DNA from: Rhodobacter sp.
GTDB lineage: Bacteria; Pseudomonadota; Alphaproteobacteria; Rhodobacterales; Rhodobacteraceae
DNA length: 64,000 bases
Direction of reading: 5' to 3'
Assembly (NCBI GenBank): GCA_027490955.1
Contig: JAIXXB010000003.1
Coordinates: forward strand, 1-64,000
The position numbers and the translations under genes are program-made. The notes below the pieces were generated by a model. The model did not search any database. It saw only the letters and a list, made by a program, of their open reading frames with translations, and had not been told where the DNA came from. This document shows positions 57,192 to 64,000 of this stretch, piece by piece (the first letter of the stretch is position 1; every line of letters begins with the position of its first letter).

Positions 57192-58526
57192 TTAAAGCTG
57201 CGGGCGTTTTTGCAGCAGCGGCAGCACATCGGCCATTTCGGGGCCAGCGTCCAGCCCCGTGATCGCGCGGCGCAGCGGGCGAAACAGCGCGCCGCCCTTG
57301 CGGCCCGTTGCCTCGCGCACCGCCGTTGTCCATTCGCCCCATGTGGCGGGCGTCCATGGCTGCGGCGGCAACATATCGAAGGCGGTTTTGACGAAGTCGC
57401 GGTCTTCTTCGGCGACCAAGGGCGTGGCCCCATCGCGCAGCAGCGTCCACCATTTGGCCAGATCATCCAATACAGTGATATTGGCCTTGGCCACGTTCCA
57501 GAACCCTTCGGCCAACCCGTCTGGCACGCCCAAGGCCCGAATCTTTGCCGCCACAGCGGGCAGGGGCAAAGATTGCACATGCGCGCGGGTCAGGGGGAAC
57601 AAATCTTCGGCATCAAATTTGGTGGGGGCCGCGCCAAAACTGCCCACGTCAAAGCCGTCGATCAAATCTTGCATCGATGTGGCCAGTTCCACGGGTTTGC
57701 TAGACCCCAGCCGCGCCATCAGCGACAGCAGCGCCATCGGCTCTACCCCGCGCGCGCGCAAATCGCGCAAGGACAGCGTGCCAAGGCGTTTTGAAAGCTC
57801 CTCACCCCCCGCGCCCGTCAGCAGCGAGTGGTGGGCGAAACTGGGCGGGGTGCCACCCATCGCCTGCATGATCTGAATTTGCGTGGCGGTATTGGTCACA
57901 TGATCGGCCCCGCGCACGATAAATGTCACCCCCATATCGATATCATCGACGGATGAGGCAAAGGTATACAGCACCTGCCCATCGGCGCGGATCAGCACGG
58001 GGTCAGAGACGGAGGCCGCGTCAATCGAGATGTCGCCCAAAATCCCATCCGCCCATTCGATGCGGTTTTGATTCAGCAGGAAACGCCAGTAGCCCTCGCG
58101 CCCCTCGGCGCGCATGGCCGCGCGTGCCGCCTCGTCCAGACGGAAACTTGCGCGGTCGTAAACAGGCGGCTTGCCCATATTCAACTGTTTCTTGCGCTTC
58201 AAATCCAGCTCGGTCGGGGTTTCAAAACATTCGTAAAACCGCCCCGCAGCGCGCAGGCCATCTGCCGCCTCGCGGTAGCGATCCATGCGCAGCGATTGCT
58301 TTTCCACCCTGTCCCAATGCAGGCCCAGCCAATCCAGATCGGTCATGATCCCGTCGGCATATTCCTGTTTGGAACGCTCTTGATCCGTGTCATCCAGCCG
58401 CAGAATAAACGTGCCACCCGTTTTGCGGGCGATCAGATAATTCATCAAAGCGGTGCGCAGATTACCTACATGGATATAGCCCGTGGGGGATGGCGCAAAG
58501 CGGGTGACGGTTGGGCGGGTTGACAT
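57192..58526 (-). CDS. gltX: Glutamyl-tRNA synthetase
   Basis: Charges tRNA-Glu; class I synthetase. The 444-residue product begins MSTRPTVTRFAPSPTGYIHV, with the HIGH-type signature HVGN (RFAPSPTGYIHVGN), and has the KMSKS-type LSKRLGTLSL in the second half. A short form of about 440 residues is one of two GluRS types often found side by side in alphaproteobacteria, so a second gltX may exist elsewhere. ATG 58526 follows AGGAGCC. The longer frame has no family match. Confidence 0.94.
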   Translation of the reverse strand: MSTRPTVTRFAPSPTGYIHVGNLRTALMNYLIARKTGGTFILRLDDTDQERSKQEYADGIMTDLDWLGLHWDRVEKQSLRMDRYREAADGLRAAGRFYECFETPTELDLKRKKQLNMGKPPVYDRASFRLDEAARAAMRAEGREGYWRFLLNQNRIEWADGILGDISIDAASVSDPVLIRADGQVLYTFASSVDDIDMGVTFIVRGADHVTNTATQIQIMQAMGGTPPSFAHHSLLTGAGGEELSKRLGTLSLRDLRARGVEPMALLSLMARLGSSKPVELATSMQDLIDGFDVGSFGAAPTKFDAEDLFPLTRAHVQSLPLPAVAAKIRALGVPDGLAEGFWNVAKANITVLDDLAKWWTLLRDGATPLVAEEDRDFVKTAFDMLPPQPWTPATWGEWTTAVREATGRKGGALFRPLRRAITGLDAGPEMADVLPLLQKRPQL

Positions 58527-58679
58527 GACGGCTCCTATTTCTTGCGCCTTCCCTGTCATATCGCGGGCGAATTGTCCAATGGGAAAGGGGTGTTTCGTTT
58601 GGGCGGAAAAGGAAACGCATTGCGTTTTCCCGCCCAGATAACCCATCGTCGGCAAGACTCTGGCAGCATTTCAATCAAA

Positions 58680-58804
58680 GGCCAGCGCGCGCCACGGCGG
58701 AAGCGGAGCGCACGCCTGTGGCGTGGCGTGCGCTGGCCGGTGGCTTTGGGCCACCGGCTGGATTGCGGTCAGGGCGTTACATGGCCAAGGCGATGGCCTT
58801 GGCC
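58680..58804. repeat. Three consecutive GC-rich palindromes between gltX and leuA
   Basis: A long imperfect stem from GGCCAGCGCGCGCCAC (58680-58695) to a matching arm ending at about 58738; a perfect 8-bp stem CCGGTGGC/GCCACCGG at 58737-58757; and a near-perfect stem GGCCAAGG/CCTTGGCC at 58783-58804, 7 bp past the leuA stop. The last may act as leuA 3' hairpin, although no U-tract follows. The spacing and GC content resemble REP/BIME-like clusters. Confidence 0.6.
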
Positions 58805-58811
58805 AGCCCCC

Positions 58812-60386
58812 TTACGCATCCTTATAATTCACGCCCTTCACATCGGCATCGGGCGCGGTTTTTTGGCGGCGCACGATCAGGCGGTTTAGCGCGTTCACAT
58901 AGGCCTTCACGCTGGCCACAATCGTATCGGTATCGGCCGATTGCCCCGTGGCAATGCGCCCATCTTCTTCCAGCCGAATAGACACTGTCGCCTGCGCATC
59001 CGTGCCTGCGGTCACCGCATGCACCTGATACAATTGCAAATGCGCCTCGTGCGGGAAAATCGCCCGCACCGCATTAAAGGCGGCATCCACTGGCCCATCG
59101 CCCGTGGCATCGGTGGCATGTTCCACCCCATCGACTGACAAGGTCAGTTCCGCCTCTTGTGGCCCCTCTGTGCCGCAAATCACCCGCAGGCGCTTGACCT
59201 GCAGAAAATCATGCGCGTCTTGCGTGGCCTCATCTGCCACCAGCGCAATCAGATCATCGTCGTAAACCTCTTTCTTGCGGTCAGCCAAGGCCTTGAACCG
59301 CACAAACAAATCATTCAGCTGATTGTCCGCCAGATCAAAGCCAAGCTCGCTCATTTTGCTGCGCAGCGCTGCGCGGCCCGAATGTTTGCCCATGGTCAGG
59401 TTTTTCTGATGCAGGCCAATATCCTCGGGGCGCATGATTTCGAAGGTTTCGACGTTTTTCAAAACCCCGTCTTGGTGAATCCCGCTTTCGTGCAAAAAGG
59501 CGTTCTTGCCGACAATCGCCTTGTTGAACTGCACGGCAAAGCCTGACACCGCCGACACCCGCCGCGACAGGTTCATGATCTTGGTCGTATCAATGCCCGT
59601 GCGATAGGGCATAATGTCATTGCGCACTTTCATCGCCATGACCACCTCTTCCAGCGCGGTATTGCCCGCGCGTTCACCCAGACCATTGATCGTGCATTCA
59701 ATCTGCCGCGCGCCTGCATCCACAGCGGCCAGCGCATTGGCCGTGGCCATGCCCAGATCGTTGTGGCAATGGGTGGCAAAGATCACGCCATCGGCGCCTG
59801 GAACCCGTTCCAGCAGCATACGGATCAAATCGGCCGATTCGCGCGGGGCGGTATAGCCCACAGTGTCGGGAATATTGATCGTGCTGGCCCCTGCCTTGAT
59901 CGCAATTTCCACCACGCGGCACAGGTAATCATGTTCGGTGCGCGTGGCATCCATGGGCGACCATTGCACATTGTCGCACAGATTGCGCGCATGGGTCACT
60001 GTGTCGTGGATACGCTGGGCCATTTCGTCCATCGTCAGGTTTGGAATGGCGCGGTGCAGCGGCGATGTGCCGATAAAGGTATGGATACGGGGGCTGCGCG
60101 CGTGGCGCACTGCCTCCCAGCAGCGGTCGATATCTTTGAAATTGGCCCGCGCCAGACCGCAAATCGTGCTGTTCTTGGACAGTTTGGAAATTTCGGTCAC
60201 GGCGGCAAAATCGCCTTCGGACGCAATGGGAAAGCCTGCTTCGATGATATCAACGCCCATCTCGTCCAAGAGGCTGGCGATCTCCAGCTTTTCCTCATGG
60301 GTCATGGTCGCGCCGGGGCTTTGTTCGCCATCGCGCAAAGTGGTGTCAAAAATCATCACGCGCGGCTGCGCAGATTTGTCGGTCAT
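58812..60386 (-). CDS. leuA: 2-isopropylmalate synthase
   Basis: First committed enzyme of leucine synthesis: condenses acetyl-CoA and 2-oxoisovalerate. The 524-residue protein has FDTTLRDGEQSPGATM at about 13-28, the metal-binding HCHNDLGMATANALAA, and a C-terminal allosteric domain (about 385-510) for leucine feedback. The start at 60386 (MTDKSAQPRVMIFDTTL) matches relatives; the longer frame runs through the leader region. A candidate leader peptide and hairpin precede it. Confidence 0.96.
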   Translation of the reverse strand: MTDKSAQPRVMIFDTTLRDGEQSPGATMTHEEKLEIASLLDEMGVDIIEAGFPIASEGDFAAVTEISKLSKNSTICGLARANFKDIDRCWEAVRHARSPRIHTFIGTSPLHRAIPNLTMDEMAQRIHDTVTHARNLCDNVQWSPMDATRTEHDYLCRVVEIAIKAGASTINIPDTVGYTAPRESADLIRMLLERVPGADGVIFATHCHNDLGMATANALAAVDAGARQIECTINGLGERAGNTALEEVVMAMKVRNDIMPYRTGIDTTKIMNLSRRVSAVSGFAVQFNKAIVGKNAFLHESGIHQDGVLKNVETFEIMRPEDIGLHQKNLTMGKHSGRAALRSKMSELGFDLADNQLNDLFVRFKALADRKKEVYDDDLIALVADEATQDAHDFLQVKRLRVICGTEGPQEAELTLSVDGVEHATDATGDGPVDAAFNAVRAIFPHEAHLQLYQVHAVTAGTDAQATVSIRLEEDGRIATGQSADTDTIVASVKAYVNALNRLIVRRQKTAPDADVKGVNYKDA

Positions 60387-60419
60387 TTTGGGAAATCCTT
60401 CGTCGGGGTTTGCTGCATC

Positions 60420-60454
60420 TTGGGCGCTGTCCCTAGCCGAGCGGTCGCGCCCAA
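60420..60454 (-). promoter_or_regulatory. Hairpin between the leader ORF and leuA
   Basis: Perfect 8-bp stem TTGGGCGC/GCGCCCAA with a 19-base loop, 34 bp before the leuA start. An alternative stem can form between GAGCG near 60460-60465 and CGCTC near 60437-60444, overlapping and excluding the first. Mutually exclusive structures after a Leu-rich ORF are the expected layout of attenuation, but no U-tract is seen, so translational control is also possible. Confidence 0.4.
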
Positions 60455-60462
60455 AGGCACGC

Positions 60463-60561
60463 TCAGCGGCGGGTAAGAAGCAGCAGCGCAGGCGCAGGCT
60501 GACGGGCAAGGCCAGCGGCCAAGCCAAAAGCAGCAAAAGAAAAAAGCGCGAGCGTTGTCAT
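60463..60561 (-). CDS. Candidate leuA leader peptide (Leu-rich)
   Basis: A 32-residue ORF upstream of leuA (ATG 60561, stop TGA), about 75 bases before the leuA start. The sequence begins MTTLALFSFAAFGLAAGLAR and ends ALLLLTRR, with four consecutive Leu codons (CTG CTG CTT CTT) shortly before the stop. Such Leu clusters are the classic sensor of leucyl-tRNA supply in attenuation of leu genes. A hairpin follows at 60420-60454. No strong Shine-Dalgarno precedes the ATG, so this is a candidate only. Confidence 0.4.
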   Translation of the reverse strand: MTTLALFSFAAFGLAAGLARQPAPALLLLTRR

Positions 60562-60874
60562 GGGCGCAACTATACCCGCGCAAAAGGGAAAGAAAAGGGG
60601 GGTGGGCGGAAAAAGTTTGGCCCCCAACCATGCACCGACCAAGCGCTGCACCCATCTGGGAAAGGGGGAGGGCCACGCCCCCCGTTTCTTGAACCAATGG
60701 CAAGCCGAATGGAGAACGCGGCAGCGCTAAAGCGGCGTGATTGCGCGCTTGGCCCTGTTGCCAATGCCCCGCGCTGACCTACCTGCCCCAGAACGCGTTA
60801 CCGCAGCGCCCCTACGCGTGTCGGGACGGATGCCATACGCAAACCATACGCAAAACATACGGGGAACAGACACC
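60562..60874. other. Intergenic region leuA leader to SDR gene
   Basis: 313 bp between divergent genes. It must hold the leuA promoter (minus) and the SDR promoter (plus). I see no convincing gene and no clear promoter pair. Near 60833-60864 there is a short tandem repeat (CCATACGCAAA twice, then ACATACGGGG) just before the SDR ribosome-binding site. Confidence 0.5.
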
Positions 60875-61528
60875 ATGCGCAGCCTTATCATCGGATCATC
60901 GGGCGGGATTGGCGGGGCGCTGCTGGCGGCCTCTGGTGCGCAGGCGGTGGGCCTGTCGCGCAGCCAGCACGGGCTGGATGTTACGGATGAGGCCAGTATT
61001 ATCAATGCTTTAGGTGGGATTGAAGGCCCGTTTGATCGCATCATCATCGCCACTGGCGCGTTGGAATTGAACGGCGCACGCCCCGAAAAATCCCTACGCG
61101 CGCTAGATCCCGCCGCCATGGCCGCCCAATTCGCCCTAAACGCCATGGGGCCGATTCTGGTTGTAAAACATGCACTTAGGCTGATTCCGCGCGACCGCCC
61201 TGCCCAAATTGCCGCGCTTTCGGCCCGCGTGGGCAGTATCGGTGATAACGCTCTTGGCGGCTGGCACAGCTACCGCGCCGCAAAAGCCGCGCTGAACCAA
61301 TATCTGCACACCGCCGCTATCGAAATCGCGCGCACCCACCCCCATGCCTGCGTGGCGCTGATCCATCCGGGCACAGTAGAAACAAAGCTGGGGGCCAATT
61401 ATTCGGGCAATCATCCCACCACTGCGCCAGATGTGGCCGCGCAGAATATCTTGAATGTTCTAAATGGCTTAACTGCCGCAGATACGGGCGGCTTCTTTGA
61501 TTGGCAGGGCAAGGTTATCCCGTGGTGA
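60875..61528 (+). CDS. Short-chain dehydrogenase/reductase
   Basis: A 217-residue SDR. The N-terminal Rossmann motif is LIIGSSGGIGGALLAA; the active site reads GGWHSYRAAKAALNQ, with the YxxxK pair and an upstream Ser in ALSARVGS. The C-terminal part has IHPGTVETKLGANYSGNHP. ATG 60875 (MRSLIIGSSGGIG) was chosen for the GGGGAA site. The stop overlaps the photolyase start (GTGA), so the two are co-translated. An SDR beside an FeS photolyase recurs in this family's neighbourhoods (from general knowledge), but its substrate is unknown. Confidence 0.88.
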   Translation: MRSLIIGSSGGIGGALLAASGAQAVGLSRSQHGLDVTDEASIINALGGIEGPFDRIIIATGALELNGARPEKSLRALDPAAMAAQFALNAMGPILVVKHALRLIPRDRPAQIAALSARVGSIGDNALGGWHSYRAAKAALNQYLHTAAIEIARTHPHACVALIHPGTVETKLGANYSGNHPTTAPDVAAQNILNVLNGLTAADTGGFFDWQGKVIPW

Positions 61529-63045
61529 CGCGCCTGATTTTGGTGTTGGGCGACCAGCTTACCCCCAGCCTATCTGCCCTGCAAGCCGCTGGCAAAGGGG
61601 ATGTGGTGGTCATGGCCGAGGTGGGGGCCGAGGCCAGCTATGCCCCCCACCACCCCCAGAAAATCGCGCTGTTCTTTGCCGCCATGCGCAAATTCGCAGA
61701 TGAAATCCGCGCCTTGGGCTATCGGGTTGCTTATACCGAACTGGATGATCCCGAAAACACCCATACGATCGTGGGCGAAATCATCCGCTACGCGGCCCAA
61801 TATGGCGCGGGCGCGGTGATGTGCACGCAAGCGGGCGATCACCGCCTGCGCGCGCAACTGGATGCCTGCCCCATCCCCGTAACCACTTTGCCAGACACAA
61901 GATTTATCTGCACCGAGCCTGAATTTGCCGCATGGGCGGCGGGCAAAAAGCAGCTTCGGATGGAGTATTTTTACCGCGAGATGCGCCGCAAAACAGGGCT
62001 TTTGATGCAGGGCGATCAGCCCTTTGGCGGGCGCTGGAATTTTGACGCCGAAAACCGCAAGCCCGCAGCCCCAGATATGCTGCGCCCGCGCCCGCCCCGC
62101 TTTGCCCCCGATGCGCAAACGGCGCAAGTAATTGATCTTGTTCGCAATCGGTTCAATCATTTCGGCAGTCTTGACAGTTTTGGCTGGGCCGTTACGCGCA
62201 GCGATGCGCTGGCGGCGCTGGATCATTTCATCACCCATGCCCTGCCCCGCTTTGGTGCCGAGCAAGACGCGATGCTGGCAGGCGATCCCTTTTTGTCGCA
62301 TGCGCTGATTTCACCTTATCTTAATCTTGGCCTGCTATTGCCTTTGGAAGTGTGCCAGCGCGCCGAAGCCGCCTTGCATACAGGGGCCGCCCCGATCGAG
62401 GCGGTCGAAGGGTTTATTCGCCAGATCATCGGCTGGCGCGAATATATGCGCGGGATATATCTGCTGCACGGGCCTGAATACCTTGCGCGCAATGCGCTGG
62501 GGGCCACGGCGGCGCTGCCAGCGGTGTATTGGGGCGGGCCAAGCAAGATGGCCTGTATGGGCGCGGCAGTTGGGCAGACGCAGGCCCATGCCTATGCCCA
62601 CCACATCCAGCGCCTGATGGTGACAGGCAATTTCGCGCTGCTGGCGGGGGTGGCCCCTGATGCGGTGCATGAATGGTATCTGTCGGTCTATATCGATGCT
62701 TTGGAATGGGTCTGCGCGCCCAATGTCTTGGGGATGAGCCAATTTGCCGATGGCGGGGTGATAGCCAGTAAACCTTACATATCTTCAGGGGCTTACATCA
62801 ATCGCATGTCCGATTACTGCCGTGGCTGCACCTATGATGTGGCGGCAAAAACGGGCGAGAGGGCCTGCCCGTTCAACAGCCTTTACTGGCATTTCCTGCA
62901 CCGCCACCGCGACCGCTTTGCGCGCAATGCACGCATGGGGCAGATGTATCGGGTCTGGGATAACATGGCCGCAGATCACCGCGATCAGGTTCTGCGCGAT
63001 GGCGATGCGCTGCTGGCAAAACTTGCGGCGGGAGAGGTGGTTTAG
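61525..63045 (+). CDS. Iron-sulfur bacterial cryptochrome/photolyase (CryB/PhrB type)
   Basis: Flavoprotein of the FeS-BCP class: (6-4) photolyase or photoreceptor. The 506-residue product starts at GTG 61525 (MTRLILVLGDQLTPSLSAL, the class-specific N-terminus). Cysteines C344, C432, C435 and C448 have the same spacing as the four cluster ligands of Agrobacterium PhrB (350, 438, 441, 454). The region HEWYLSVYIDALEWVCAPN and MSQFADGG form part of the FAD site. No light-harvesting lumazine residues were assessed. The SDR upstream overlaps by 4 bp; the MORN gene converges with a 4-bp overlap. Confidence 0.93.
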   Translation: MTRLILVLGDQLTPSLSALQAAGKGDVVVMAEVGAEASYAPHHPQKIALFFAAMRKFADEIRALGYRVAYTELDDPENTHTIVGEIIRYAAQYGAGAVMCTQAGDHRLRAQLDACPIPVTTLPDTRFICTEPEFAAWAAGKKQLRMEYFYREMRRKTGLLMQGDQPFGGRWNFDAENRKPAAPDMLRPRPPRFAPDAQTAQVIDLVRNRFNHFGSLDSFGWAVTRSDALAALDHFITHALPRFGAEQDAMLAGDPFLSHALISPYLNLGLLLPLEVCQRAEAALHTGAAPIEAVEGFIRQIIGWREYMRGIYLLHGPEYLARNALGATAALPAVYWGGPSKMACMGAAVGQTQAHAYAHHIQRLMVTGNFALLAGVAPDAVHEWYLSVYIDALEWVCAPNVLGMSQFADGGVIASKPYISSGAYINRMSDYCRGCTYDVAAKTGERACPFNSLYWHFLHRHRDRFARNARMGQMYRVWDNMAADHRDQVLRDGDALLAKLAAGEVV

Positions 63046-64000
63046 GGCAAGATCTGATCTGGCGCTTTTAGAACATCGGCGCGCCAAATGCCCGATTCGA
63101 CAGTGCCATCCGCGCGGGTCATCACGCCGCGCCCATCACGCAGGCCGTTCAGAAAACCGCCCTCGTAGAGGTCGCCATTGGCATAGCGCGCGGTGCCTTT
63201 GCCGTGCATCAACCCTGCTTGCCAGCGGCCCTCATAGGCAAAGCCATCGCTTGCCACAAGGCTGCCCTGCCCTTCATATAGGCCTTGGCGAAAGCCGCCC
63301 TTATAGGCCAGCCCTGCGTTGCCACCCTTGATTTCGCCAAAGCCATCGCGCTGCCCATCTTTCCATGTGCCAAAGTAAACTTCGCCATCGGGATGGGTCA
63401 TCTTGCCAATGCCATTGGGCTGGCCATTCTCGAAAGTGCCAACAAAACGGCTGCCATCGCTATATACCGCCGCACCTTGGCCATGCTGCACACCGCGCAG
63501 CCATTGCCCATCATAGGAGGTGCCGTCGGCATAGCTGATCGCGCCGCGCCCATGGGGGATGCCGCGCTGCCATTCGCCGTCATATCCTGTGCCATCGGCA
63601 TAGGTGATCTTGCCGCGCCCATGGGGGATGCCATCGAGCAAACCGCCGACATAGGCTGCGCCGTCATAAAAGCGCTGCTTTCCCTCGCCGTTCAGAACAC
63701 CCTTGTTCCAAACCCCCGCCATGACGCGGCCATCTGCGCTGCGAAATGTGCCGCGCCCGTGCCGCTGGCCAGCCTCAAAGCCGCCCATATAGGTATCGCC
63801 ATTGGCATAGATCAAAACGCCGCTGCCATGGCGCTGGCCCGCGCGGAACTGGCCCTGATAGCGTGTGCCGTCCGCTTCGATCAGGCGGCCGCGGCCCGTG
63901 ATCTGCCCTTTTTGCCAATCGCCCGTGTAAAAGGCACCATCTGCCGCTGTCAGCACGCCATGGCCATGGGGCAGGTCATCTAGCATTTGCCCAAGATAGA
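63042..64000 (-). CDS. MORN-repeat protein (5' end outside window)
   Basis: The visible 319 codons run from the window edge to the stop. They consist of about 13 consecutive MORN-type repeats of 22-24 residues with the pattern YxGxWxxGxxHGxGxxxxxDG, for example HGRGKITYADGTGYDGEWQR and HGQGAAVYSDGSRFVGTF. The frame continues upstream of the first internal ATG as YLGQMLDDLPHGHG, which is itself a repeat, so the true start lies beyond 64000. MORN repeats are membrane- or lipid-associated scaffolds in eukaryotes; bacterial roles are mostly unknown. The DNA repeats are strongly similar near 63541-63630. Confidence 0.88.
   Translation of the reverse strand, partial: YLGQMLDDLPHGHGVLTAADGAFYTGDWQKGQITGRGRLIEADGTRYQGQFRAGQRHGSGVLIYANGDTYMGGFEAGQRHGRGTFRSADGRVMAGVWNKGVLNGEGKQRFYDGAAYVGGLLDGIPHGRGKITYADGTGYDGEWQRGIPHGRGAISYADGTSYDGQWLRGVQHGQGAAVYSDGSRFVGTFENGQPNGIGKMTHPDGEVYFGTWKDGQRDGFGEIKGGNAGLAYKGGFRQGLYEGQGSLVASDGFAYEGRWQAGLMHGKGTARYANGDLYEGGFLNGLRDGRGVMTRADGTVESGIWRADVLKAPDQILP

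Noticed and set aside
60387-60536. N-terminal extension of leuA (50 residues)
   Set aside because: It has no similarity to LeuA and runs through the leader and hairpin; family N-termini begin at the ATG 60386.

Overview
The window is a 64 kb stretch of chromosome from an alphaproteobacterium, most likely family Rhodobacteraceae (genus not determined). The evidence is the five-gene atpHAGDC order without atpBEF, a 206-residue S4, homospermidine synthase, an iron-sulfur photolyase of the CryB/PhrB type, a VOC-cupin protein, Hint-domain and beta-helix proteins, high GC, and many start/stop overlaps (ATGA, GTGA). Almost every gene is intact and housekeeping-like. I saw no rRNA, tRNA, prophage or CRISPR array.

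Layout. 1-118: 3' end of an IS5-type transposase gene and its presumed terminal repeat. 223-5124: ATP synthase F1 operon (minus) with its terminator. 5465-10628: methyltransferase, gloB, clpA and an M23 peptidase. 10717-16614: minus-strand row hisC, tyrA/tyrC, extensin-like peptidase, and a MotA-like/MotB-like inner-membrane motor pair. 16705-23871: homospermidine synthase, UPF0114 protein, rpsD, Hint protein, LpxR-type lipid A deacylase, a GAPDH paralogue and a TerB-like protein. 24041-38187: plus-strand genes for a beta-helix protein, a SulP transporter without STAS, acetyl-CoA synthetase, a large MHS transporter, malic enzyme and propionyl-CoA synthetase, interrupted by a minus-strand VOC-cupin pair. 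Acs, MaeB and PrpE together suggest use of acetate, propionate and C4 acids, and three TTTGCAAA octamers precede prpE.

38267-46978: a sugar-utilisation locus. A minus-strand operon (isomerase, periplasmic binding protein, Gfo/Idh/MocA dehydrogenase, ABC ATPase, permease, ABM monooxygenase) is divergent from a ROK-type regulator and a second, signal-peptide-less copy of the binding protein. The ROK regulator has lost the usual sugar and zinc residues. The cytoplasmic binding-protein copy may therefore have taken over inducer sensing; this is the most unusual arrangement in the window.

47074-60386: one-carbon and amino-acid metabolism. It contains NAD kinase, glyA, the remains of a DUF817 gene, an esterase, cytochrome b561, AzlCD, the gcvT-gcvH-gcvP operon under a tandem glycine riboswitch, gltX, and leuA preceded by a candidate Leu-rich leader peptide. 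60875-64000: an SDR overlapping the FeS photolyase, then a MORN-repeat protein cut by the window end.

Starts were moved from the longest frame where a Shine-Dalgarno site, stop/start overlap or family length supported it. Assignments rest on recognised motifs, not on database searches.
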